A stretch of DNA of 64,000 bases from Phragmites australis (lineage: Eukaryota > Streptophyta > Magnoliopsida > Poales > Poaceae). The DNA lies in NCBI RefSeq assembly GCF_958298935.1, contig NC_084931.1, positions 17,077,334 through 17,141,333 on the forward strand. Reading direction: 5' to 3'. Under the pieces are notes generated by a model that did no database searches, was not told the origin of the DNA, and worked only from the letters and a program-made list of their open reading frames with translations. The number at the start of each line of letters is the position of its first letter. Within the stretch, counting starts at the first letter, position 1. This document shows positions 35,396 to 45,693 of the stretch, in pieces. The translations under genes were made by a program, and so were the position numbers.

Positions 35396-36470
35396 TCATT
35401 TCTGATCACCTGCACACTCAAAGACAGGGCTAGCACAAGGGGTTGATTCATCAAAAGTCACACCACATGACTCTATGATAGTGTTAGTTTTGAGATTAAA
35501 AACCATGTAAGAGTGACCATGAAGACAGTACCACAAGAAAATGCCATCAGAAGAATGTGACTCAAACTTACAAAGTTGTCGTTCTTTAGGATATATCAAC
35601 GACAACCTCAAACTCTCGAATGAGAAAATTCAACTGTCTACCAAAATGTAACTCATAAAAAGTCAAATACAAGATCGAAAGCAACAAAATCCAATTTGAG
35701 ACATAGCAAGCAAAACTTTCTAGGAGTCCTATGCCCATCATGCATTGTCCTATCCATCTCAACCAAAATTCGATTCTTCCTCTCAACCACGCCATTCTAC
35801 TGAGGGACGCGTGGTGCAAAAACTTGATGCTTGGTGTCATGCTCAAGATAGAAGCATCAAATAGATAGTTCTTGAACTTGTTGCCATTATCACAGTGAAT
35901 TACTTTCAATGCACCAGGAAGTTCCTTGAACAATCTGAAAGCCAAGCTCTAAAAATGTGAGAACACTTCATCCTTGTTAACAAGAAAGAAGACCCAAGAG
36001 TAGCGATATAAATCATCAACAATGATAAGAACATACAACTTTTCACCCACCGAACGAACCCGGGAAAGACCAACAATGTCCATATGGAGAAGTTCTCTCA
36101 GTTATTCAGTCATCACTAGATTGACTGGTGGATAGGATGCGACAACCATCTTTCCATGCCCACAAGGAGTACAAACAAGGTTCTTCTCAATCTTGAGCTT
36201 GGGCAATCCTTGGGTCAAGCCTAGGGCACTCAAACGAGTAAGCAAATCAAAACTCATGTGTCCTAGTCTCCTATGTCATATCCAAAGCTCAGAAGAAGGT
36301 TGAACAATTAAACAACAAGAAGAACCAAAAGACTTAGAAAAATTAGCTCCAAAAACTCTTCCAACTCTAGAAATACGACATATCAAAGCGCAAGGAGAAT
36401 CAAGAACTCGAGAAGTATTGCGTTTGAAACACAATTCCAATCTTCATCCAACAACTGAGATACAGAAAGC
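35396..36470 (-). pseudogene. Ty1/copia integrase (heavily decayed)
   Basis: The core is recognisable at 35945-35740 (KVIHCDNGNKFKNYLF and later a WLRGRIE segment in place of the usual VERKNR). A downstream piece at 35590-35400 reads KFESHSSDGIFLWY and SCGVTFDESTPC, typical of the copia integrase-RT linker. The N-terminal zinc-binding and pre-integrase part (36470-35950) carries many stops. Confidence 0.8.
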
Positions 36471-36475
36471 AAACT

Positions 36476-36697
36476 CTATCCCAGATGCTCCAACAAAGCC
36501 ATATCTTTGAGAGTGAAACTCTCATTCACCTTTATCATACCTTTGGCTTTCCCCCTTGCTTTCCGATCATCCCCGAAAGTGATGTACTCATGTCTTTTCG
36601 TCGGGGTGAGGCTGGAGAACCATAATGAATATCTGGTCATGTGGTGCGAACAACCGGAGTTGATGAGCCACTTTTTCTTCAGGCCTCCGCCTGCCAC
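36476..36697 (-). pseudogene. Ty1/copia aspartic protease remnant, catalytic Asp lost
   Basis: KKKWLINSGCSHHMT corresponds to the family's W-(I/V)-D-S-G-C-S-x-H-M-T active-site block, but the catalytic Asp is Asn. The change is one G-to-A transition (AAC for GAC). FTLKDMALLEHLG follows, in the place of the usual pre-integrase transition. Confidence 0.75.
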
Positions 36698-37301
36698 CTA
36701 CATATGAGACGAATAGTAGGTGGATAGCTCAGTACTGGGTAGTCATAAAGTTATTGGGAATCCAGTACTGGGTCATTCACCCTGAAGCAGTAAAAATAGG
36801 TGCATGTAAATCAATACTAGCATGCTGGGAGCGAGAACCATGAGGAGGAAACCATATGAGTCATGGTAATCCAGTACTGGGTCATTCGCCAAAGTGCTAG
36901 AAATCAAAACCTATGAGTCAAGGTAAGATTCACGCCGGGCAATACCCCTAGGAGGAAACTGAGGGGCGTCTGAAACTCATGGGCGAGAGTGAGAAAAAGA
37001 CTCATGTACACCAACAAAAAGGCGATACATGCCCCGGGTGCTCCATTCCCACTCATGCCACTCATCCCTTCTATGGCGAAAACAAAGCCCAACTAGGTGA
37101 CCCTCTCTCTGGTAGTAGGAGCAGTGATAGCGTCTCTCACGAACTCAATTGCTAGTCACTCTAGGCTCTCTCACAGGGCCCTCATCTTGGGTCGTGGAGC
37201 TCTCATAGGTTGTGGTGTGGATTTCTTTTTTGTAGGTTGTGGTGTAGGCTTATTCTTTTCTGGCATGGATTGTGTGGTATTGATCTTGGCTTTCTCCAAC
37301 T

Positions 37302-39110
37302 CTAGGGTAGTGAGTGAGGTGAAATAGTCATGTCGGGACTGGTGTTAGCAACTCTCTTAAAGCTCAAATCCAAAGCTAAACCCACCTTATCAGCACACAT
37401 CTTGGTCTTGGCCAAGATCAAATTCATTTTTCTCTTGTCCTCTGAGCATTTCTCCGCTAAAGAAAGGAGATACTCATTCTCAGCCAAGAGCTTCTAAACT
37501 TTCCTTTTATCCCAGTTGAGTTTGTCCTGAAATATTATGTAGGTGGAGTAATTCAGCTGCACATCCTTAAAACTCCTAGCACTCTCTAATCTAGATATTA
37601 GCTCTCTAATGCGCTTATCTTTCAACTCAACATCCTTTGCAAGCAAAGGGTAATTCTTGCAAATTCCTAAGAGAGTAGACTTAAACTCCTCCTTAAGGAG
37701 CTTCTTCTCGGCACTCTCAAGCCAACTGGTGACTTGAGCATGCACATTCTGAAGCTTAGCAAGTTCAGCCATAACACTAAACAACTCTCACACTCCTCAT
37801 TATAAAGCCTAGACTTAAGCAATGCAAGCTCAGTAGAAATAGACTCATACTTAGGCATAAGCTTCTTCAACTCACGTATAGCTTTCTTAAGTAACCTATT
37901 CTGGCTAACAAGAGCATCATTCAAGGTATTGACTTGGACAGAAAGCTAGTCGCAGGACGGTAATACCTCGGAGGGATCAAGCTCGAGGTCATTCTCGATG
38001 TTGTCATCCGCCATAAAACAGTGTCCGATGAAGTCCTTCTTCTTCTTCTTCTTCTTCTTCTTCTTCTTCTTCTTCTTCTTGTCCTTCACTAGCAGCTCCT
38101 CCTCTTACGAGCTCTCCTCCTTCTACGAGCTCTTGTGTCAATGTCGCTAAGAGTTGCCACAAACACCCTAGAAGCCGCCTTGACCGCCTTCTTGGCTATC
38201 TTGTTGTGGTTCTTTTTTTCTGAAGAAGGGCTTCTTGTTCTTCTTATTGTGCTTTCCGTGGTCGTGGTCTTCTCTCTTCCTGAGCTTGGGGCAGTCCATC
38301 TTGAAGTGAGTGGTGTCAGCACACTCAAAACAAGTATAAAAACCAGCCCTCCTCTATTCTTAGCAATTGTTGTAGAAGCGAGTGAACTTCTTCACAATGA
38401 GCGTAAGGTCCTCATCATCCAGTGTGTCCACCTGCTTCTCTGTGATAGAAACCATGGAAGACAAAGCAAATTCACTCGGTGAAGTGTTGGCATAAGAAAA
38501 GTTAGCTCCAACCACCATTCACTCCGAAGACCAATGCCATGAGACAAGGGGTTTCCGAGACCTATCCAAGCCACCTTGGCTATCTCGGTGGACTTGAGCT
38601 TACTGAAGAGTTCATCACAAATCAATGTGTCATAACTGGATGACTCTTCAATCATCAAGATCTTCACTTCCCGTATGCTACGGTTAAGAGCATATAGAAG
38701 TTTGATCACCCTCTCATGATCAGAGTAGGGCAAGACCCCAATGGATCTAAGGTTGCTCACAATTCCATCAAAATGAGCAAACATAGCATCCAAAGACTCT
38801 CCAAGGCCCTACATGAACATTTGATATTCTTGGTTGTACGTGCTCTGGCGCCGAGCCTTGATCTAGTTTGTGCCCTCACGAGTAGTATGGAGGTGCTGAA
38901 CCATGTTAAACTTATTCCAACTCAGGCTTGTAAACAAAATATTTCTGTCCCTGTTGTTGGCCTCATACTGTTCGATTTGAACTTTAGTAGTCTGAGCAAC
39001 AGAGACCTCATTGTTGGAATAAACTATCTCCCAAATTGAACTTTCTTGACTTAGGAGATAAGTCTTCATGCACACCTTTTATTATGAAATGTCTCAACCA
39101 TCAAAAAATG
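37302..39110 (-). pseudogene. Ty1/copia gag with zinc knuckle and coiled-coil extension (broken)
   Basis: The capsid part (38800-38600) reads FDGIVSNLRSIGVLPYSDHE and IREVKILMIEESSSYDTL, a UBN2-type gag. The zinc knuckle at 38332-38291 reads CFECADTTHFKMDC, an intact CX2CX4HX4C. A (GAA)n run at 38036-38080 follows and would encode a charged homopolymer. Then come heptad-rich segments (RLLKKAIRELKKLMPKYESI near 37900; LISRLESARSF near 37590; ENEYLLSLAEKCSEDKRK near 37480). The long coiled-coil after the knuckle is characteristic of Sirevirus gag. Several frameshifts separate the pieces. Confidence 0.82.
38036..38080. repeat. (TTC)n / (GAA)n trinucleotide microsatellite
   Basis: About 15 perfect TTC units on the plus strand, inside the gag remnant between zinc knuckle and coiled-coil. 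Its length is the likely cause of local frame drift. Confidence 0.92.
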
Positions 39111-39182
39111 AAATATTCCTACTTCTCTCCATTTTTATCTACGGATCACACAACCGGTTAAGGTCAACAAGTGATCAAACTG

Positions 39183-39194
39183 GCTCTGATACCA
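39183..39194 (-). other. Primer binding site of the Sirevirus-type element
   Basis: GCTCTGATACCA on the plus strand is the exact complement of TGGTATCAGAGC (initiator tRNA-Met), 2 nt from the 5' LTR. It proves the minus orientation. Confidence 0.92.
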
Positions 39195-39196
39195 AT

Positions 39197-40420
39197 TGTA
39201 GGACAAAAATTAGTGACTAGAGGGGGGTGAATAGATGCCTTAACAATTTTTTTTTGAAACTGATGTCCTTCTCCTATTTGATCACCTAACACACATCAAA
39301 ATCTCAGCGGAAGTAAAAACACTAGAAGGACTATTTAAGAAGGGAAGTTTTGAAGCAACATGACTCCACGAATAGTATATGAACCATAGGTTCCAATCAA
39401 AACTATTCCATATGTCTTTGTACACAAAAGCTTGCAACTTTGAATCAACACGAGCTACCCACAGAAAAACCCCCAAGTTGATGAAATAGAGACAAGAGAA
39501 TTCAATACCCACTTGTACACATATGTGTGCGAAATTTATGCCTCTAACAACAAGGAGAATAGCCTCATTCATCCTTCCTTCCAACCTTTGCTTGACATTC
39601 ATGTGCACAGCTAGGATCACCCTCGACTCTGTCTGGTCTCCTCGATCATTTGCCACCAAGCACCCCGCTTAACCTCGATCATCCCGTTGTCGGCCGCCAA
39701 GTTGCATCTATCATCTACACATCATGAGACAACCAAATATGTATCCCCAAACACCATGTAAACTTCTCACAAGTTATTTCTAATCAAAATCCAGCAAAGA
39801 TAGCACATGTCACAAAAATGTCAACACCAAATAATCCGGTGCTCACACCAGTACAAGCATCAGACCAACCGGTGTGTACAATTCATATGAACTCAGGACT
39901 CCCTCTGGAAAAAGCTTCCACATTCACTGGGCTAAACACTAGGCCATCCAGTTAGTAGACCACCACCAGGTCATGATTTTGTGCTTCTCTGTGAAACAGT
40001 CTGGTGTTCCTCCTGTGTTCACATTGACCATCCGGTGTGTAGGCCAGCTCTGGCACCAAAAACCTGCATCTCTGTCAAATGCTCCGGTGTTGAAAGCCTC
40101 TCAATACAGGACCTTCCGGTGAGTAGACCGCCATAGACGCCCATTTTCAGCTCATCTATTTAATACTCTAGCGTTGTCTCCAAGTGCTCACTGGATCATC
40201 GGTGAGTGTAAATTACCACACACCGGACCATCCGAAGAGTGCTTTCCCTCAACTTCGATAGAACTATGTCAACTCCATTTCTATCAATTTTGGTTAGTCA
40301 GGATTATAATTGTAACACATATACGTGCTTATGCAATAAAAAAAGAATCATCAAACCAAAGCAACACTTTGTCAATCACTCATCACATGTAAACCAAGGC
40401 TCATTTCAACTTGGTTCTTA
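39197..40420 (-). mobile_element. 5' LTR of the Sirevirus-type element, internally deleted
   Basis: Collinear with 31157-33036 except for a deletion of about 720 bp at the junction near 39567 (TAGCCTCA joined to TTCATCC) and an extra stretch near 39868-39940 with further CCGG motifs. The deleted part contains the TATA box seen in the other LTR. The minus-strand start is TAAGAACC instead of TGAGAAAT. Confidence 0.88.
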
Positions 40421-40425
40421 GTATG

Positions 40426-41692
40426 ATCATTCAAACTCAACAAGAAATGGTTGTACATACCGACATGAATACGATGACTTGCCTTGATATGTGTTATCCA
40501 ATCATGGGTCCTGGTTCTCGATTGGCTCCTCGTTGGTTCCAGATTCTAATATGGTGAAAGCAATGCACCCAATAAACATTCAAGCAATTAAATCAAATCA
40601 ACGAACAATTCTGACATTTATTAGGTGGGCTTTGATATTGGGTTGTTGTTCATCTGTTGGTAGAGATTTTAGTTAGGTGCGCTTGGCTTCGGCTTTTTGG
40701 TCAGACTGTATGTGCGGTCTAACAAGTCAGAATCCTTAATAATGTTTACTAGGTCGATTCAAAGTATGAGGCCTAGGATTTGTCTTTTGGCAAAGGCTAG
40801 ATTAAGTGGTTACTCGTACTACTATTTGATTCTCGGGAGAAGGCCTAGATCAAATTATATTTAAGTTCTACCAATTATCTAAGTATATGGCCATTTCTTG
40901 GGCTATGGTGAGCCTTGGAGTGCATGTGCGCCATTTTCCTTAATTTATACTTATCTGGCATTTTACCCGATTCTAGGCATCAACCTGTTATTTTCCTAGC
41001 TAGGTTTCTATTCCTCCATGCGAAATTGCTTTTAATTATTATCTACAAAATTAACTATATAAATATACACTATAAGCTCGCTCTCGTAGCCTAATCACAG
41101 TGAGTGTAAGTCTATGTGTACGTATATCCAGACAGGTACATGGTATACCAAGGTATACACTCATACATACATACATAAATACATATATATGATTGTATAG
41201 GTGTATATGTATGAGCCTACATGTATATGGGTTTGTGTCTATATACACATACTTCCTTACTTCAGTCTACAAAATTAATACAAACTAGGTCGTTAATTAC
41301 ACCATAAATGAGTACTAATCATTCTCCAATTAATATTTATACAAATCCTAATTAAATTATCTTTGAAATTAAGTATGGAAATCACGTGGGTTACTGTTTA
41401 TGTGGTTTGAATTGGGCTCAGCTCGACTTCCTCTCTTGGCCCATTTTCTCTATTCTCTGTGGGGCATTCGCTTTTTTGCCATAGGTGACCCCCGGGTGGC
41501 ATTCCATTTGCCACCTTGGCCCACATGCATAGACTCAGAGTGGCCCACATGTCAACCTTAGTAGCAATTGCAACTTCCTAAGGGTGGCAACTGAGCAATT
41601 ATCCCATTCTCTCTACATCAGCCCAACTCTCTTTGGTCTCTCCCTCTCATTTCTTTGTTCTTTCCTTAGGTCGACCGACCACTTGGGCCTTG

Positions 41693-41783
<91 letters not shown>

Positions 41784-41790
41784 AGCGTGG
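40426..41790 (-). mobile_element. Remnant D, piece 3: chromovirus LTR
   Basis: It continues piece 2 across the GTATG duplication. The minus strand at 40560-40483 carries an acidic mini-exon frame (NEEPIENQDP, stop, LDNTYQ) ending CAAG|GCAAGT, like the other chromovirus LTRs. The right limit is uncertain: it stops where the copia LTR C begins, so the U3 part is missing. Confidence 0.55.
41697..41781. repeat. Compound microsatellite (TC)n(AC)n
   Basis: Perfect TC run to 41744, then perfect AC run to 41781, about 14 bp before the start of copia LTR C. Confidence 0.95.
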
Positions 41791-43109
41791 CAACGGCGGC
41801 TAAAAGGATCAATGACATCCTAAGAGGTAGGGGTGAATTGGGACACCTAAAACTAAACGATTCCAAAAACTTCACAAGATAAACCTATATCAATTTCTAT
41901 CTAAATGTGCTCTATATTCATCTAGTGTGTCTACTATACTATTCAAAAGGTTTGCAACCTATAGCTAATCCTAGCATAGGAAGGTAAAATAAGCAATGAT
42001 AGATTGCAAGTATGTAAATGCGGAAATATTGATAAGGTAGAGAAATCAAACTCGGCACAAGGGATTTTTATATCATGGTATCGATGACATAAACGCCACA
42101 CCGAACCCACGTTGGAGCAGCCACCTATGCTATAACTCCAAGATGGCACCCGATCGCAGCCCTTGAGTCACTTAGGCCTCAAGCAGGTTGGGCCATGAAG
42201 CCAACAATGCACGCCCTCACCACAAGCCTCTCTTCCAATCACTTATTGTCGTCTTCACCTCAAAGCTTGAGCCACCAAGACAAGGGTTTCTGTGTTCCCC
42301 TATAGGAGTCTTGCTGCTAAGCCACACCAAGTCGGAGGGTCAACAAGCATGAGCCACCAAGGCTCACGGTGCCGACGAGTTACTAAGACTCTAAGGTGCC
42401 GACGTAGCACTTGGTATAATATAGGATCACTCCTTGATCCTCTCTCTAGACAGCAACACCTAGCAACAACTCTCTCTAGGCCTATTAGCACTAATCACTC
42501 TCTAATTTTGTGCTCAATTGCTTGGATAATCACTTTTAGCACTTTGGTGGCTCGGATGTCTTCTCAAGTGTCTATGAGCTTCTCTAGACCCTAGCACACT
42601 CAAATGGCCGAGTGGGGGGGGGGTATTTATAGGGAAAATTGTCGAAATGCACTCTAGTTGATGTGTGCTTTGATGAAATGCCACTGTAACACCCTGGTTT
42701 TTAACTTTTGCAATTTCCTAAAAACATTTCTAGAATCAATTAGGATTCAAACAAATAGAATAGGTTAAAACCTATTTTCTAAAATAAATCCAATTTGACA
42801 TAGGATATATTTTGTTTGGATGCATTCATGTTGGAATAGGCATTTAGGGTTATTTGTTTTTGCTTGGTTTTGATTTGTCGTTTGAGTTTGATTTGAATTT
42901 CAAAAGGAATAGATTTCAAAAAGGAATGGATAAAAAGAAAAACCCTAAACTCTATCTCTCAGCCTAAAGCCTAGTCCTAACCCAGCCCAGTTTTCCCTCC
43001 CTTCCTCCCGGACTGGCCCAAGTCAACATGTTCCCTCCACCCCGCGGCTCTCTCCCACGTGGGCCGCACCTCGGCACAGCGTCTGCTTGCCAGCCTGACC
43101 CACGGTATC

Positions 43110-44675
43110 GTTTTTGGGCTCGACCACCTGAGCTTCTCGTCTGGGATTCCCCTACTCGAGAGCATTCTCGCCTGTGGATCCTTGAGCCGGGATAGTTCCG
43201 ACTGGGGGACCTGGAGTTGCGGGGATTGTTTGCTCGAGCGACTTGGTTCTGAGCCACATCAAATAGGATCTTGACTTGATTGACCATAGGAGTAAGTGGA
43301 TTCGCCAGATCCAATTCTGGAAGGGATCTAAGAATCAGATGAGCTCCTTGCACGTTAGCATCCGAAGTACTGAATATGTTGCTACCAAGGCTCGGTTGCG
43401 ATTGAGCCGATGAAGCCTCATGATGACTGTTTGGAGGAAGCTTGTCCCTTAAGCCGTGGGCTGTCGCGGGTGTAGGTACACCAACCAGAAGTCATCGGGA
43501 GAGGCTAGGAGGCATCTGCCTTCCCGTAGTCTGCCGATGGAGGGCCGTGTCGGGTGCATGTACGGCTCCAGATACGGATGTTTCGAGTGGTAACTTGGCA
43601 CCAGTACGGTCAGCAGCGACTGCTGTCATTGGATCTCCAAGAATTTCCACGCCGTTATCGACCACGACGTTTGGATCTACTGCCATTGGGTCAGCGGATG
43701 GGGGGTCGTCGCCTCTAGCCATAAACATGAATCGATCTATTCAGCTGCTCTGGCTAGCGTTAGAGTCACTGTTGCCACCCTCGTTGCTATCGGTGTCCAT
43801 GTAGTGGAGAACATTAGGCTCTGCGGGATCCCACTCGAGATGTCCCACCTCGCGGTACGCATCTAATAGTATGGACTCGAGGGTACCGGTGTGAATCAGT
43901 CCATCTTGATCATCCCAATGAAAAACAATAGTTCCAGATTATTTCTGAGTCGATGGAAGGGGACTCGAAGATGTCCATCGTCGACTCGAAGTAGTCATAG
44001 AAGCCGGTGTCGGAAAATCTGATGCAAGAGTGAGTCCGAGACATGATTAATCCTACAAAACAGAAGAAGGCCCCTACCTGGTGCGCCAACTGTCGAAGAT
44101 TAGTTCCCAACAATATGTCCGTAAATTGACTGGGTAGCTTCGAGAGTAGGGATTAATCACGAAGTGAGATAAAACAATGTATATAGGTTCGGGCCTCCGA
44201 TTGGAGTAATACCCTATGTCATGTGGGGGTGTTGCTGCTTGTATTGATGATCTTGAGTACAAGCAAGGTAGCTAAGACTATTAAAAAGAGTTGATTAGAT
44301 CTAATCTATTCTAGGGCTAAAGTCGTCGGTAACTCCTCTATTGTTGCATTTCATGTTGCTCATAGTTCTTTTTTCGTTGTTCTCCCCCCAGCCTTTCCGC
44401 CTTATATAGGGGTGAGGTACCAACTCCTATTCAGCGTAGTCGATAGGGAGTTATCTTCCTGACGTCCAAGTAGATAGATCTGTTTTGAATATAGGTCGTG
44501 TCGGTTTGGGTAACCAATCTAAACCTTCTCGGTATGTACTTCCATGATTTTGGGTGTATCAGGCACCGCTGATTCAGTTCTGTGATATCTGGAGTTGCCA
44601 AATATGCGTCGTATATACCTTGTCTGTATATGATGTACTCCTTATGTGCATATACCCAATGTTAGATATTCAACG
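43110..44675 (-). mobile_element. Fragment of another gypsy element: LTR plus gag start
   Basis: 44091-44675 is an LTR in reverse (plus-strand start TGTCGAAG; a TTATATAG box near 44400). Next to it, GTGCGCCAAC at 44081-44090 is the complement of the GTTGGCGCACC-type sequence that follows such LTRs. The adjacent minus-strand sequence is gag-like: frames at 44041-43910 and 43728-43492, and near 43353 a stretch reading GAHLILRSLPELDLANPLTP. The rest of the element is absent, with no second LTR and no target duplication found. Confidence 0.6.
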
Positions 44676-45612
44676 GTTCTAGAGCTACCTTGCCTCACCC
44701 GAACCACCCATCAGACCTATCGTTGCTCGCCGAAGCTTGTGCCGCTGTCAGTTTGGCTTCTCGGCCACCGAAGTTGCCTCCCTGTCGATCTCCCAAGCTT
44801 CTTCGCCACCTCTGTCGTCATCGCGCACCTTCCCAAGCCGCTTCGCCCATGGTAAGCCCCAAAACAAGATCCCCGCACCCTTCACTCCGTGTTCCGCCGC
44901 TCATCGTCGCGCCCCGTGGCCGGTGACAAGGTTCTGGCGACTTTCCTGGCCATGCGCCGCTGCTATTCCTCTTTTCGCCGCTGTTGGTTGCCTCCCATCC
45001 GGCCACTACCTCTCTCGGTCATCGAATCTCGAACTGACGAGCGAGATTAGATCTTAGGATACCCCTTCAGCAACCAATCACAAGCTGACACATGTCCCTT
45101 TTAATCCCAGTCAGTTCCTTTGCCATGTCACCCTCCTACATCAGTGCCACGTGTGCGCCAAGCCAGCAGATCTGCCTACGTGTTAGTCCATGTGTTAGCC
45201 CAGTCAACTTTTGCGCAATAAATAGGATTTATAGTATAAAAATAATTCCAAATAATCCTGATAATTAGAAATTTTGTAAATAAACCCTTGAACTTTCCTA
45301 TTTTCACATAAAAGCCCCAATCTTTTGCACTTTAGTCCCTAAACTTTTCCATAATTATAAATAGGTCCCTATGTTTTACAAAAAATCCCTAAGCTTCCTA
45401 TCTATTTCAAATTAAGTCATTTTCTTTTTTATATTAAACCCTAAACTTGTTTTTAGCGTAACTTTCTCGTCCTAGCTCCATTTTCAGCGATTCTTGCACA
45501 TTAGATTCATTTTTTAGAGTCTATCTTTCTAGATAGGTTTTATCTTGTTGTTCTTTTGTTTTGTTCTCTGTTCTTAGTGTATTTAGTTTGTGCGCTTCAC
45601 CGACAATTGTGT

Positions 45613-45693
45613 GATTAGACGTCAACACCTTGGATCAATTTGAGAAACGTTAAGAGCAGGAGCTAGAGTATACTGAGTAGCATCAAGGAGAAG
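45613..45693 (+). other. Acidic mini-exon in solo LTR H
   Basis: Frame DVNTLDQFEKR, stop, EQELEYTE, ending AAG|GCAAGTGTCCTTGATCA. Stops interrupt it here, but spacing and donor match the copies in the other LTRs. Confidence 0.5.

Larger units (their letters stand above)
31157..40420 (-). mobile_element. Full-length Sirevirus-type Ty1/copia element
   Basis: LTRs at 31157-33036 and 39197-40420, a Met-tRNA PBS beside the right LTR, a PPT beside the left LTR, and all coding domains in order on the minus strand (gag, protease, integrase, RT, RNase H: integrase before RT, hence copia). GTATG is duplicated perfectly on both sides. The long coiled-coil extension of gag and GGGGGAGATTG-type PPT fit the Sirevirus (SIRE/Maximus) lineage. 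Many frameshifts and stops make it inactive. Confidence 0.93.
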
